DNA from: Rhizobium ruizarguesonis | Lineage (GTDB): Bacteria; Pseudomonadota; Alphaproteobacteria; Rhizobiales; Rhizobiaceae | Assembly (NCBI RefSeq): GCF_012349115.1 | Contig: NZ_PQIG01000082.1 | Coordinates: 22,799-86,798 of the forward strand | Direction of reading: 5' to 3' | DNA: 64,000 nucleotides | Shown here: in pieces, positions 1-9,767 of the stretch | Numbering within the stretch: position 1 is the stretch's first letter | Layout of the letters: each line of letters starts with the position of its first letter | Position numbers and translations under genes: made by a program | The notes under the pieces: model-generated | The model's input: the letters and a program-made list of their open reading frames with translations, nothing else | Told to the model about the DNA's origin: nothing | Database searches by the model: none

Positions 1-2909
1 TCCGGTCCGAAAAGCCTGATGAAATCGCTCATCGCCACGTCGCGCGGAGATTTCCGGTCGAAGGGATAACGACCGGCGACGACATTCGAGCAGAAGCCCG
101 CGCCTTCGGCGGCCCAGGCGCCGCTGATGCGCGAACGGGCGGATTTGACCGCCAGCGATCCGACATCCGCAGCCAGCCCCGCCATCCAGGTATCGACAGG
201 CGCCGGCAGCTTGCGGGCCTGCTGCAGCAGGTCCTGGTTGGCGTCGGTGAGCTGGCTGTCGACGTCGAAGACTTTCGCAACTTCGGCGGTCGACGTCGTG
301 GCGCGCGAAAGCTGCTCCTGGACCCTCTGCAGGATCGGTTCGAGCTGCCCGATCTCCGATCGCGGCGCATCCTTCGGCTCGTCGGCAGGCGACGATTGGC
401 CGGCCGGCGCCTTCAGCGCTTCGCGCAGACGGCCGAAGGGATCGGGCGCATTCGCCGCACTCGCAAGCGCCGTGGTCGAGGCGGGAAGGTTGTCGCCAGC
501 GGCCGAGGCGATTTCCGCCCCGGGCGTGCGCAGATCGGTGGCAGCAACGATCGATTTGGTGATCGTCTCGACCGGACCGGGCTCGCTCCCCAGGACGCGG
601 GTGGTTTCCGCCGCATCGCTAATCGTCTGGGAAGGCTTCACCCTGATATCGGTGAGGATCGTCGACCAGCGCTGCTCGAAAGCGTCGAAGTAGAGCTGCA
701 GCGTCGCCTGGGCGATCGTGTCGACCGTGACGCCGGCGGGATTGGGATCGCCGCGGACCCATTGCTCGTCGAGCGCGTCGCGCGCGGCGTCGGTGATCCC
801 GGGCAGAACGGCGGTGCGATAGCCGGTCGCGGAGAAGAGGCCGGGAATGCCTTCGTTGAGCGGCGCCTTCGATTTCCGCTCGAAAGCCTGTTCGCCAAGC
901 GGACCCAGCGCGCCTGCCGGGCTCCAGGCGGCAAGCGCGCGGGACGCGCGATATTCCGCCAGGATGTCATAGGCGCGGTTGGCGATGTTCTGCGAGTGGA
1001 TGACCGCGCGCGTCTTGGCGATCAGCGCCTTGTCGAGCTCGATCGGTGGCAGCGCGCCGCGCGCCATGACATCGGCATGGTCAATCAGCGCCTGCCGGGC
1101 CGCGGCCCTGCCTTCGTCTGGATAGAGTCTCGTGAACATCTCTTCTGCTTCCAGCGCGGCAAAGTCCGCATTCACCGGGCCGAGGCCGCCGAGCATGCCG
1201 TAGAGCTTCAACGCGTCGAAGGTTCGGGTGACGTCGGTGGTCTCGGTCATGTCCTTCTGGAGCTGCACCAGCATGCGCGGCGTGTTCAGCGCCCGCTGAT
1301 AGGCCTCGCGCTGCCGGCTGGCGACCTTGCCTTCCTGGTCGAGGCCGAGGCTTATCGGCCAGATGCGGGTCTTCGAGAAGTCGGTGGTGACGGCGGCGAG
1401 ATTGTCGAGCGCTGGCAGGATGCGCAGGAAATCCGCATCCGAAACGTCGCGAACCGGCACGCCGCGCACCAGTTGTTCGTAGGCGTCGATGCGTCTTTCC
1501 GCGCCGGCCAGCGCCGTTGTGTTCTGGATGTAGGTGGCCGTCCAGCTCGTCAGCACCACGGCAAGCAGCAGGACCGCGCTCGCATAGGCCGCGCGGCGGA
1601 AGAGCAGCTGCCGCCCCGAAAGCCGCTTGTCGCGGGCGACCAGCGAGGCCTCGCCGAAGATCACCTCCTTGAAGAGGCGCGAGAGGAAATAGCTGCGCCG
1701 CATGCGGGGGACGGTGACCGTCTCCTCCCGCTGGGTGCTGGAGGCGAAATAAATGCCGCGCAGCAGCGGCGCCTCCACCAGCTTCGAACCCGAGCAAAGC
1801 TCGGTGACGACCTCGTGCAGACGCTCCTTCAAAGAGTTGAGCTCGGCCGGGAAACGGAAGATGCGGCCGCGCAATTCGGGATTGGGCTCCTGCTGCAGGC
1901 GTTCGATCAGCATGGTATCGACGCGTTGCTGCAGCAGGGTGAATTCCTCGATGAAGCGTTCCGGCAAATTTGCCGCCTTGTAGCTCTCGTCGAGGCCGAA
2001 CGTCGTGCCCCAGACCTGTTCGCGGTCGCTTTTGTTGAAGCCGTCGAAAAACTCCACGAAGCCGGTCAGCAGATCGGTCTTGGTCAGCAGCAGATAGACC
2101 GGCACACGCGCATGCAGGAGTTCATCGAGTTCGGAAAGCCGCTGGCGGATCGCCCGGATTTCCTCGCGCTGCGCCTCCGGATCCCGCGTCAGCAGATCGC
2201 CGATCGACAGCGTCACCAGCGCGCCGTTGATCGGCTGGGAACGCCGGTACTTGCGCAGCAGGCCGAGGAATCCCTCCCAGCCGGCCTTGGCGGTGCCGTT
2301 CAGATCGTCCTGCGTCGTGTAGCGGCCGGCCGTATCGATGAGGATGGCCTCGTCGGTGAACCACCAGTTGCAGTTGCGCGTACCGCCGATCCCCTGCACC
2401 GAATTGCTGCCGAGCGCATCGCCGAGCGGGAATTTGAGGCCGGAATTGGTGAGCGCCGTCGTCTTGCCGGAACCCGGCGCGCCGAAGATGACGTACCACG
2501 GCAGCTCGTAGATATAGCCGAAGCGCTTCTTGGTGATGCGGCGGAGCAGCTGCAGCGCTTCCTTGAGCCGACCGTGGATCTCGCCGACCTCGGCCTGCTG
2601 GCTGGCCGCGGCTTCGGCCTCCGCGTCCCGCTCGATACCATCGACGAGCTGCTTGTCGCGGCGGCGGTCGCGGATGGTCGTGAAGACGAGATAGGCGAGC
2701 CAGACTGCGAGGATGATGCCGATCAGCGTCAGCCGCGCGCTGGCGCTCGCCAGCGGCTTGAAGTCGCCATAGGCGGCGAGATAGCCGTAGAACCAGATGA
2801 CGACACAGATTGCCGCCACCCAGATGATCGAGATGAAGCGGCGGCCGATGAGGCCGGCATAGGCCTCCACATAGGAGCGGAGCGTATAGAAATAACTGAG
2901 CGGGTTCAT
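1..2909 (-). CDS. tssM: T6SS membrane-complex protein TssM (IcmF/ImpL), C-terminus cut by window edge
   Basis: TssM is the large inner-membrane subunit of the T6SS trans-envelope complex; with TssL and TssJ it links the baseplate to the periplasm. Reading from the ATG at 2909 gives 969 codons before the left edge; family members are usually about 1150-1200 residues, so the C-terminal periplasmic part is missing. Two membrane helices lie near residues 26-47 and 59-79, then a cytoplasmic domain with a Walker A motif GAPGSGKT near residues 143-150, and a third helix in the middle (AYASAVLLLAVVLTSW), after which the periplasmic domain begins. The start overlaps the tssL stop by ATGA, so translation is coupled. 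It is the last imp gene visible on this strand. Confidence 0.95.
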   Translation of the reverse strand, partial: MNPLSYFYTLRSYVEAYAGLIGRRFISIIWVAAICVVIWFYGYLAAYGDFKPLASASARLTLIGIILAVWLAYLVFTTIRDRRRDKQLVDGIERDAEAEAAASQQAEVGEIHGRLKEALQLLRRITKKRFGYIYELPWYVIFGAPGSGKTTALTNSGLKFPLGDALGSNSVQGIGGTRNCNWWFTDEAILIDTAGRYTTQDDLNGTAKAGWEGFLGLLRKYRRSQPINGALVTLSIGDLLTRDPEAQREEIRAIRQRLSELDELLHARVPVYLLLTKTDLLTGFVEFFDGFNKSDREQVWGTTFGLDESYKAANLPERFIEEFTLLQQRVDTMLIERLQQEPNPELRGRIFRFPAELNSLKERLHEVVTELCSGSKLVEAPLLRGIYFASSTQREETVTVPRMRRSYFLSRLFKEVIFGEASLVARDKRLSGRQLLFRRAAYASAVLLLAVVLTSWTATYIQNTTALAGAERRIDAYEQLVRGVPVRDVSDADFLRILPALDNLAAVTTDFSKTRIWPISLGLDQEGKVASRQREAYQRALNTPRMLVQLQKDMTETTDVTRTFDALKLYGMLGGLGPVNADFAALEAEEMFTRLYPDEGRAAARQALIDHADVMARGALPPIELDKALIAKTRAVIHSQNIANRAYDILAEYRASRALAAWSPAGALGPLGEQAFERKSKAPLNEGIPGLFSATGYRTAVLPGITDAARDALDEQWVRGDPNPAGVTVDTIAQATLQLYFDAFEQRWSTILTDIRVKPSQTISDAAETTRVLGSEPGPVETITKSIVAATDLRTPGAEIASAAGDNLPASTTALASAANAPDPFGRLREALKAPAGQSSPADEPKDAPRSEIGQLEPILQRVQEQLSRATTSTAEVAKVFDVDSQLTDANQDLLQQARKLPAPVDTWMAGLAADVGSLAVKSARSRISGAWAAEGAGFCSNVVAGRYPFDRKSPRDVAMSDFIRLFGP

Positions 2910-4441
2910 CGCGAACCACCTCCTGCGGCGGGCGCCGTCGGTTCATCCGGCATTTCGGCCTGACGCGGCGTCGTCAAACCCGCATCGTTCAGCCGCTCGC
3001 TCGGATCGGTCAGGACCAGGATCTCGGTGCGGCGGTTCATCTCCCGGCCCTCCGGCGTATCGTTGGCGGTGATCGGGTCGGTGTCGGCACGCCCCTCGGT
3101 AAGGATCGCACCCGGCCCGGTGAATGAACTGAGTATTTCGCCGACCGCCTTGGCGCGGGCTTCGGAAAGATGCCAGTTGGAGGGGAACTGCACAGTGCGG
3201 ATCGGCACATTGTCGGTATAACCCACCACCACGGCGCGGAAGTTCTCCGCGGCCAACGCACCGCCGATCCGCTGGAGGAGATCGTGGAATTTCTGGCTGA
3301 CCTCCGCGCTGCCGGTGGCAAACAGGCCGGAATTGCTGATCCGCACCAGCAGCCTGCCATTCGAATCCGAGAGTGTGACGAGCTTCTTCTCGACCTCCGG
3401 CTGGAGGAAGGCGAGCAGATTGTCGAGCCGGCTCGGTGGTTTCACTTGCTGCGGCGGTGGGGGCGGTGGGGGCGTTTCGGCGACGACAACAGGCGGCGGC
3501 TGCCGGGGAGGCTCCGGAACCTTGACCAGTACGCTCGGCATATCGCGCGGCGGCAGCCTGGCAAGCCGCTCGAACGTTCCGTCGGAGGCGCGATTGAGCG
3601 AAAGCGTGAAGAAGAGGTAGCCGAGCGCCAGGATCAGCGTCAGAAGGGAAAGAAGCGTCCAGATCGCGGCCGCGGTGCGCAACGGCTGATGCCGGGCCGA
3701 AACGCCCTTCCAGTGGGGAGAAAGCTCTCGTTCGAAGACGCCGTACTGGCCAAGCAGCGTTTTGTAAAGGCCGTCGCGGATGCGGCCGAGCTCCAGCCCG
3801 CCACGCGGTGAAACGCGGGTGCGGCCCTCGAAGGCAAGCGACAGGCAGAGATAGATGAGGAGAAGCAGGTCCTTGTTGGCGCCGGGGCTCTGGTGGAAAT
3901 GGTCGAGCAGGTCGAACACCCGTTCGCCGCCGGTCACGTCCATATGGAAGGTGGAGACGAGACCCGAACGGGCCCAGCCGGCACGAACGCCCCAGGCCTT
4001 GCTGAGCACGACATCGTCGACCGTCGCGCAGACGACGTAATGGGCGGCACGTGCGCGTTCGGGGCTGATGCGGGCGCTCGCCAGATCGCGTTCGTAGCGG
4101 CCGACGGCCTCGATCGCCACCTGGCGCAGTTCGTCGATATCAGGCTGTTCTTCCGTGTAGCGCAGGCCATGAGCAAGGTTGAGGAGGGGTGCGGCCGAGC
4201 GCACCAGGGTCGGCACGTCTTCGGCTCCGAAGCGAAAATCCCGGACGAGCGTTTCGACGGACACTGCGCCCTTCGGACGCGATCCCGCCGGCGTCTTTCC
4301 GCCCTCGCTTTCGGGAAAGTCGAGGACGTCATCCAGCATCTCCGCCATCTTGCGGGCGGATTGCTTTTTCCGAGTGCCGTCCTCGGTGAGTTCGACGATG
4401 GTCGGCAGGTTCTGCCAGGTGGAGGCGGGTTCGGTCTTCAT
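2906..4441 (-). CDS. tssL: T6SS protein TssL (DotU/ImpK) with C-terminal OmpA domain
   Basis: TssL is the DotU-like inner-membrane subunit that pairs with TssM. The 511-residue product has a cytoplasmic DotU domain (about residues 75-245), one membrane helix (about 257-280), a proline-rich linker (about 309-336, with a run of seven prolines) and an OmpA-type peptidoglycan-binding domain (about 345-477) containing NWHLSEARA and the NRRTEI motif. This is an extended TssL that can anchor itself to the cell wall, so no separate TagL-type anchor is needed. Both ends overlap their neighbours by ATGA (tssK upstream, tssM downstream), which indicates a translationally coupled operon. Confidence 0.96.
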   Translation of the reverse strand: MKTEPASTWQNLPTIVELTEDGTRKKQSARKMAEMLDDVLDFPESEGGKTPAGSRPKGAVSVETLVRDFRFGAEDVPTLVRSAAPLLNLAHGLRYTEEQPDIDELRQVAIEAVGRYERDLASARISPERARAAHYVVCATVDDVVLSKAWGVRAGWARSGLVSTFHMDVTGGERVFDLLDHFHQSPGANKDLLLLIYLCLSLAFEGRTRVSPRGGLELGRIRDGLYKTLLGQYGVFERELSPHWKGVSARHQPLRTAAAIWTLLSLLTLILALGYLFFTLSLNRASDGTFERLARLPPRDMPSVLVKVPEPPRQPPPVVVAETPPPPPPPQQVKPPSRLDNLLAFLQPEVEKKLVTLSDSNGRLLVRISNSGLFATGSAEVSQKFHDLLQRIGGALAAENFRAVVVGYTDNVPIRTVQFPSNWHLSEARAKAVGEILSSFTGPGAILTEGRADTDPITANDTPEGREMNRRTEILVLTDPSERLNDAGLTTPRQAEMPDEPTAPAAGGGSR

Positions 4442-5778
4442 TCTCTAAGGGCCCACAGTTCTATTTCGAGCCCGGGAAAATCGCCGGCGAGGTGCACGGC
4501 GATGGCGCCCGAAGTGTCGAGTTGTTTCCAAAGCGGGTTCTTGGTGTCGAGTTCGAAGTAGATGGTGCCGGAGCGATAGGGGAGCTGGCGTGGCAGCACC
4601 GGCAGCGGCCGGACGGGGATGCCCGGCAGCGCGACGTTGACGAGGTCGGCGATGCGCTCAACCGGGCCGATCTTGATCTGCGCCGGCAGCTTGCGGCGCA
4701 CGTCTTCGGCCGGCATCTCGGCCCGGACCGCCAGCACGAAGCCGGCATCTCTCAGCAGCGAACGGTCGTTGATCGTGCCGATCCTGACGCCATGCCGGCG
4801 TTCGGCGAGCTCGATCGCCACGGCTGCCTGTTCGAGCACGGATGACAGCGAGGCGCGCAGATCGTCGAAGACGGCCGCGAACGTCGCCTTGAGGTCGTCG
4901 TGGCGGTAAGGCGGGAAGTCGCTGGCACGTTTGCGATCGGTCGTGAAGGTGGCGAGCTCGCCGGCAAGCTGGATGCAGATCTCGTAAAAGGTGATGGGGT
5001 GGAGCCGCGTCGCGTTCGCCGAAATGTGTTTCAGCATCGGATCCGCGCGGTTGAGCATCTGTAAGAGCAGGTAGTCGCCGACTTCTGCCGTTCCTCGAAT
5101 GGTGGGATCACCGATCCGTTCGGCGATCGCCTCCGCACGGTGGCGCACGATGCCGAGCAGCTCGGTGATCAGCTCGCCGAGCCGTGCAGCAGCCGTACAG
5201 TTGAGGCTCGGCACGATATAATCCGGATCGAGGATCACGGCCCTGTCGGAACGCACCTCGATGATGCGGGCAAGTCCGATGAGCTCGTAGCCGGCGAGTT
5301 CATCGCCGGTCCTGAGATAACGCAGGCTGAGACGGCCGACATCGATCGGCGCCATGAAATCGGTCTCGACATTGGCATCCGGCGCTTCATAGGGCGAAGC
5401 GATGAGCCGGACGCTATTGCGCGAAGCACCGCCGTTCAGCGCCACATCGGCCTTGCCCGGCTGACGGGAGGGAAGTGCGAGATAGACGACCGCATTCTTG
5501 GTGTTCTCGTCGAGATCGAGCGGTGGCGGCAGGTCGGTATCAACAGGGGCTTCGAACGGCGTTCCGTCCGGCAATACGCCGCGCAGGTTCGACAGCGCGA
5601 ATTGGCCGATCGCCAGTGCGCCGCGGTCGATGCCGATCTCCGCCACCCCCCAGGGATAGGGCGACAGGCCGTGCGTCGCCGTGCGCACGAGCCGCTCGGT
5701 CCAGCGGTCCGCCTGCTGAAAATGCTGCACGCGAAGGAACATGCCTTCGCTCCAGGCCACCCGGTTTTCATTCCTCAT
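4438..5778 (-). CDS. tssK: T6SS baseplate protein TssK (ImpJ)
   Basis: TssK is the trimeric baseplate adaptor that joins the TssFG wedge to the TssL/TssM membrane complex. The 446-residue product has the characteristic TssK opening (VAWSEGMFLRVQHFQQ) and the usual family length. Its ATG lies inside the end of the upstream FHA gene (11-base overlap), and its stop overlaps the tssL start as ATGA. Position between fha and tssL is the standard imp order. No unusual residues noticed. Confidence 0.96.
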   Translation of the reverse strand: MRNENRVAWSEGMFLRVQHFQQADRWTERLVRTATHGLSPYPWGVAEIGIDRGALAIGQFALSNLRGVLPDGTPFEAPVDTDLPPPLDLDENTKNAVVYLALPSRQPGKADVALNGGASRNSVRLIASPYEAPDANVETDFMAPIDVGRLSLRYLRTGDELAGYELIGLARIIEVRSDRAVILDPDYIVPSLNCTAAARLGELITELLGIVRHRAEAIAERIGDPTIRGTAEVGDYLLLQMLNRADPMLKHISANATRLHPITFYEICIQLAGELATFTTDRKRASDFPPYRHDDLKATFAAVFDDLRASLSSVLEQAAVAIELAERRHGVRIGTINDRSLLRDAGFVLAVRAEMPAEDVRRKLPAQIKIGPVERIADLVNVALPGIPVRPLPVLPRQLPYRSGTIYFELDTKNPLWKQLDTSGAIAVHLAGDFPGLEIELWALRE

Positions 5779-6952
5779 GATGCGCGTCTTTTCCTTCCTG
5801 CCCGTCTTGCGGACGAGGCCCTGCCTGCGTGCCGTTCACCGCCCTCGTCATTGCGTGGCGGAAAACGTCCTGGATTGACCGGCTCTTGCCGTCCTGTTCG
5901 AATTGTGCCCGGAAGGCGCGCCAGTAGGCCTGGTCTCTGCCCCAGGGCAGGCGCCAGGCGCCCGTCTCGACCCGCGCCTCCAGCATGCGCGGCTCCAGCC
6001 GGCCCGCCGCCTGAACGAGAGCCTCAAGCGCGGAATTGAGCTTGAGCTGTTGCCCGAGCAGGGCTTCGATGCGGGAAAGAAGCGCTTCCTCCCTGCCGCC
6101 GGCCAGGAAATCCGGCTCGCTGGCGGCGGACGGCGCATTCAGCTCGAAAACGGCGTAGCTATTCTGGACAGCCTCTTCGAGCCGGGTAAGCAGCGGCTCC
6201 AGGCGATCGGCCAAGTCTTCGGGCCGGCCGATCGTCAGCGCCGGAAACTCCTCGGCCTCCGGATCGTTGTCGTTGACGATCTCGATCACCGGTGCCGGCC
6301 GGCGCTGAACGATGGGCGCGGAGACATGGGTGGCGGAACCATGTTCCAGGTGGCTGCCATATTCGGTCTCTTCCGAATTCCAGTCCTCCGGCAGAAGCTG
6401 GGTGACTGAGCGGATCTCCGGAGGGCCGCTCCAGCCGATCTCGACATCGCGGGATGAGGCGGTTGTTTTCTTGCCGCCCGTTTCGGGAAAAGCCCAGTCA
6501 TCGCTGGCACGTTCGCCAAGGATACCGTTTGCAGTGCGACCGCCCGGAGCGATATCGGCCAGGATGGCGGAAATGGTCAGCGGTTCGTCACTCAGCATGA
6601 GACCGGCATCGGGATCCTCAATCTCGCGGTCTTTCTCGCCTGATATGTGGACGGAAAAGGCAAGCCCGCCCATCTCCAGTCGCGACCTGTCGGAAAGCCG
6701 CACGATCTGGCCGTCATGCACGGCGACGCCATCGACCCGGGAGCCGTTTGCGCTCTGGTCGCGCAGCAGGAAGCCTTCGCGGTCGCGCTCGATGATGCAA
6801 TGGAGCTTCGAAACGGAGCGCCGATCCTCCGGCAGCCGCCAGTCGCAATCCGGTGCCCGGCCGAGCGTTCGCCGGCCACGTTCGAAGAACCATTTCGACT
6901 GGCCTGCTGGCGCCGTCGCGTCACTGGTGATCTCTTTCAGTTCAAGCCGCAT
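5768..6952 (-). CDS. impI: FHA-domain T6SS regulator (ImpI/TagH-like)
   Basis: FHA proteins of T6SS clusters bind phosphothreonine and relay PpkA-type kinase signals to the secretion machine; in Agrobacterium the partner is TssL. The start at 6952 is chosen because the FHA fold begins there: an N-terminal FHA domain (about residues 25-105) shows the conserved GR, the S-x-x-H pair (SKLH) and NGS. A low-complexity acidic middle follows, then a conserved C-terminal segment (about 300-390, with PWGRDQAYWRAF). The open frame extends further upstream but overlaps tssG and lacks homology, so that extension is rejected. The kinase and phosphatase genes (ppkA, pppA) usually found with it are not in the window and may lie beyond the left edge. 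Confidence 0.9.
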   Translation of the reverse strand: MRLELKEITSDATAPAGQSKWFFERGRRTLGRAPDCDWRLPEDRRSVSKLHCIIERDREGFLLRDQSANGSRVDGVAVHDGQIVRLSDRSRLEMGGLAFSVHISGEKDREIEDPDAGLMLSDEPLTISAILADIAPGGRTANGILGERASDDWAFPETGGKKTTASSRDVEIGWSGPPEIRSVTQLLPEDWNSEETEYGSHLEHGSATHVSAPIVQRRPAPVIEIVNDNDPEAEEFPALTIGRPEDLADRLEPLLTRLEEAVQNSYAVFELNAPSAASEPDFLAGGREEALLSRIEALLGQQLKLNSALEALVQAAGRLEPRMLEARVETGAWRLPWGRDQAYWRAFRAQFEQDGKSRSIQDVFRHAMTRAVNGTQAGPRPQDGQEGKDAHHEE

Positions 6953-6963
6953 TCCTCGTCTCC

Positions 6964-7965
6964 TCACCGCGCCTGAACCGACAGGCGCTCGACGATCACT
7001 GCATCGCCGCTGTCGCTTACAGCCGGCGCGACCCTCGCCCAACTGTTCCAGCCAAGCCGCGGCGGATCGCCCGCCTGTCCGAGCTGGCAGAAGGGAACGT
7101 CCTCCTTCTTCAGGATCGCCTGTATGTCGAATTCGAGCGCCGCACCGACATAGAGCCGCGTCAGGGCGAAGAGCTCGGTGATGGCGCGGGCGCCCGGCGC
7201 GAGCGAGAGGTAGTCGGCATAACCGAGTGGACCGATGACGATGCGAAAGCCGCCGCTGAAATCGTGGATCGCCGCACCTGCCGTCGCATTGACGCCAAGC
7301 TGGACGCCCTGGGGCTGGCCCATGCGGCTGCGCTCCTCGACCGGGATGGTCAGCCAGCGGCCGCGGAACAATTCGATCTCCACCGGCAGGCCACTGAATT
7401 CGCAGAGCATGGCCCGGAGATTGACGGCATTGCGGTTGCGCGCGGCAAAGAAGCCCGAGAAACGCAGGATCAGTTCCTCGTCGACGCCGCTCTTTTCGAC
7501 GAGACGCTTGGTGCCGAAGCCGGTCAGCGACAGGAGCGTGGTGACGAAGGCGTTGTTTGCCCATGTTCCGCCCCAGCGCAGCCGCCGGGCGATGCGGTAT
7601 TTCTCGCAGGCGTCAGCGAAGAGTTCCGCCATCCGCGCGCTAAACAGGTCGAAGAAGCCCGCCAGCGCCCGCGACCTGTTGCGTTCCTCGCGCATGACGA
7701 GGTCGTTGTAGGCCGACGGCATCGAGCCGAGCACCCCGACGAGACCGGCAAGCGCACTGCGGACGACGGCGCCGCCGCCCTTGCGCTTGTATCCGCTGAC
7801 GGCAAGAGGCGCCGGCGAGACGCCGACATGCGAGGCGACATCAAGCCGTCCTTCTCCCACCGAAGCCTGTGCGACGCGAAAGGCCGTCACCGGCTCGAAG
7901 CGGCCGGGGTCGCGTTCGAGTAGATCGGCAAGGGCGTCTGGCTTGCGGGCGACGGGGAGATCCAT
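6964..7965 (-). CDS. tssG: T6SS baseplate protein TssG (ImpH)
   Basis: TssG forms the baseplate wedge with TssF and TssE and contacts VgrG and TssK. The 333-residue product matches the family in length and features, including an early FEPVTAFRVAQAS segment and the central LFSARMAELFADACEKYR segment. It lies between tssF (20 bases upstream) and fha (11 bases downstream), the usual imp order, and is part of the same minus-strand operon. No frame disruption was seen. Confidence 0.95.
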   Translation of the reverse strand: MDLPVARKPDALADLLERDPGRFEPVTAFRVAQASVGEGRLDVASHVGVSPAPLAVSGYKRKGGGAVVRSALAGLVGVLGSMPSAYNDLVMREERNRSRALAGFFDLFSARMAELFADACEKYRIARRLRWGGTWANNAFVTTLLSLTGFGTKRLVEKSGVDEELILRFSGFFAARNRNAVNLRAMLCEFSGLPVEIELFRGRWLTIPVEERSRMGQPQGVQLGVNATAGAAIHDFSGGFRIVIGPLGYADYLSLAPGARAITELFALTRLYVGAALEFDIQAILKKEDVPFCQLGQAGDPPRLGWNSWARVAPAVSDSGDAVIVERLSVQAR

Positions 7966-7985
7966 GGTTTAATAGCGATCCTTCC

Positions 7986-9767
7986 TTAGAGAAGCGGGCG
8001 TTCGGCGGCGCGTGCCGGCCACCGGGCGATCGGCTTCGATTGGCCCTTCATCCCGATGGTGAGCCGGGTGAAGCTGTTGACCGAGGTGTAGAGACTGAAG
8101 AAGCGGTCGAGCACGCTTCCGAACAGGAAGGCCGAGGGCCGGTCAATGGCGGCCGGATCGAATTCAAGCGCGATCTCGGTGCCGGGCACCATGCCGCCGC
8201 TGCCGAGACGGGCGGTCGAATTGCCCGCCTTGATCCGGACGAGCGCATCGACGAATTGTTTGGTCTCGGGGCTGTCCCGGAAAGCGTAGAGCGACAGGAT
8301 ATCCTTCAGCGCAGCACCGTCATTGTCGAAGAGCGACAGGTGGTTGAGAATGAGATGCGACATCAGCCGCCAGTTCCGCCCTTCCTGATCGTTCATCCTG
8401 ACCGACGGCGTCGGCGGGATCAGGGCTTCAACGCTGGCGACCGCCTCATGGCCGGAGGCGAGCTGCAGAAAAGGATGGCCGCCGCCGAAGGGAAGCTGTT
8501 CCGGCAGGTCGCGGTTGAGGCAGAGCGTATCGACGCTTGCGACCGCATCGACGGGACCCATGGAGCGTCGCTGCCTGTCGACGAAGGCGATGTCCATGTC
8601 GCTGGTTCGGTCGTCTTCGTCGAAACGGCGATAGGCCTGCCAGTAGGTCGCGCTCGTGCCTGCCCGCTGCGACCGTCCGAAGAAGGGCTGGCAGAATTCC
8701 TCCTGCCCGCGTGATCCGGTCAGCAGAACGCGGTCGATCGAATAGATCTCGCGGGTCTTCTGGCGCCGTGCATCCGGCAGGAGACGGTATTCGGTACGAG
8801 TGCCGTCGATGGCAATCGGCTCGCAGACCTGGCGGAAGAGATTGACGACGGGCGTCGCATTGAGTGCGAAGTCGCGGACCGAGACTGCGCGTTCGAGCTT
8901 GGCGTCGCTTTCCCCGAGGTAGACGAAGAGCTCCAGCGTCTCCCCCCGCCAGGCGTCGAGCCCTTCGACGTCGAGAAAAAGAAACTTCCGCGGCAGAGCG
9001 AAAAATTCGGTCAGCAGCCGGTAGCCGATGAAGCTCGGCGCCGGATAGGGCAGCATGGCCTCTTCAGGTTCGAAGCCGACCGGTTTGAGATTGCCCGCCG
9101 GCAGGAAGACCGGCGAACGGTCGTCCGCATGTTTGGCAAGTGCGATGCCGAGCGTGTGATTGGCAAGCAGTTCGTAGATCGCCACCGCCTGCTGCCAGGG
9201 GGATGGAATGTGCAGGCGCAGCCGGCTCATGCCAAGGCCGCCAAGCGGCTTTCGGGCATCGAGAGAGCGGATGGACAGCCTCAGGCAACCGGCAACGCCG
9301 GCATAGGGCGAAAGCGGCGCATTGATCGGCTGGCCGGAAAGTTCAGCACCGGTGATTTCGATCGGCGCGATCTCGACTTCCTGCGTGGTGCGGAAGCGGC
9401 AAGCTTCGCCTCTCACCGGCTCGGCCAGGACTTCCGTATGGCGCGGCACGATCTGGACAGAGGCGAGCGTGTCGGCTGGGCGGAACTTGACGATGCTCAT
9501 CGAGGGCAGCGGCGCCAGATAATGGGGATAGAGCGTTTCGAGCAGGCCGTCGGTGAGCTCGGGAAACTCGTCGTCCAGCTTCTGGCGGACGCGGGCGGCC
9601 GAATAGGCAAAACTCTGGATCAGGCGTTCCACATGCGGGTCGTCGGCGACGTCGCCGGTCATGCGCAGCCGGCCGGCGATCTTCGGGAAGGCATCGGCAA
9701 AGCGCGCGGCCCGGCGGCGGAGCGCCAGCAATTCCTCATTGTAACGGTGCAGGAAACCTTCAGCCAT
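7986..9767 (-). CDS. tssF: T6SS baseplate protein TssF (ImpG)
   Basis: TssF is the main wedge subunit of the T6SS baseplate. The start at 9767 is preferred because the protein then begins MAEGFLHRYNEELLALRRRA, the typical TssF N-terminus; an upstream in-frame extension to 9842 lies inside tssE and has no family signature. The product is about 593 residues, the normal length, and contains the conserved early region AFPKIAGRLRM and DPHVERLIQSFAYSAARVRQKLDDE split across residues about 25-70. The start overlaps the tssE stop by 8 bases, so the two are likely coupled. Confidence 0.95.
   Translation of the reverse strand: MAEGFLHRYNEELLALRRRAARFADAFPKIAGRLRMTGDVADDPHVERLIQSFAYSAARVRQKLDDEFPELTDGLLETLYPHYLAPLPSMSIVKFRPADTLASVQIVPRHTEVLAEPVRGEACRFRTTQEVEIAPIEITGAELSGQPINAPLSPYAGVAGCLRLSIRSLDARKPLGGLGMSRLRLHIPSPWQQAVAIYELLANHTLGIALAKHADDRSPVFLPAGNLKPVGFEPEEAMLPYPAPSFIGYRLLTEFFALPRKFLFLDVEGLDAWRGETLELFVYLGESDAKLERAVSVRDFALNATPVVNLFRQVCEPIAIDGTRTEYRLLPDARRQKTREIYSIDRVLLTGSRGQEEFCQPFFGRSQRAGTSATYWQAYRRFDEDDRTSDMDIAFVDRQRRSMGPVDAVASVDTLCLNRDLPEQLPFGGGHPFLQLASGHEAVASVEALIPPTPSVRMNDQEGRNWRLMSHLILNHLSLFDNDGAALKDILSLYAFRDSPETKQFVDALVRIKAGNSTARLGSGGMVPGTEIALEFDPAAIDRPSAFLFGSVLDRFFSLYTSVNSFTRLTIGMKGQSKPIARWPARAAERPLL

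Noticed and set aside
396..2963. 855-codon open frame opposite tssM
   Set aside because: It is the antisense mirror of tssM in GC-rich DNA; composition is Arg/Gly/Glu-rich low-complexity and shows no family features.
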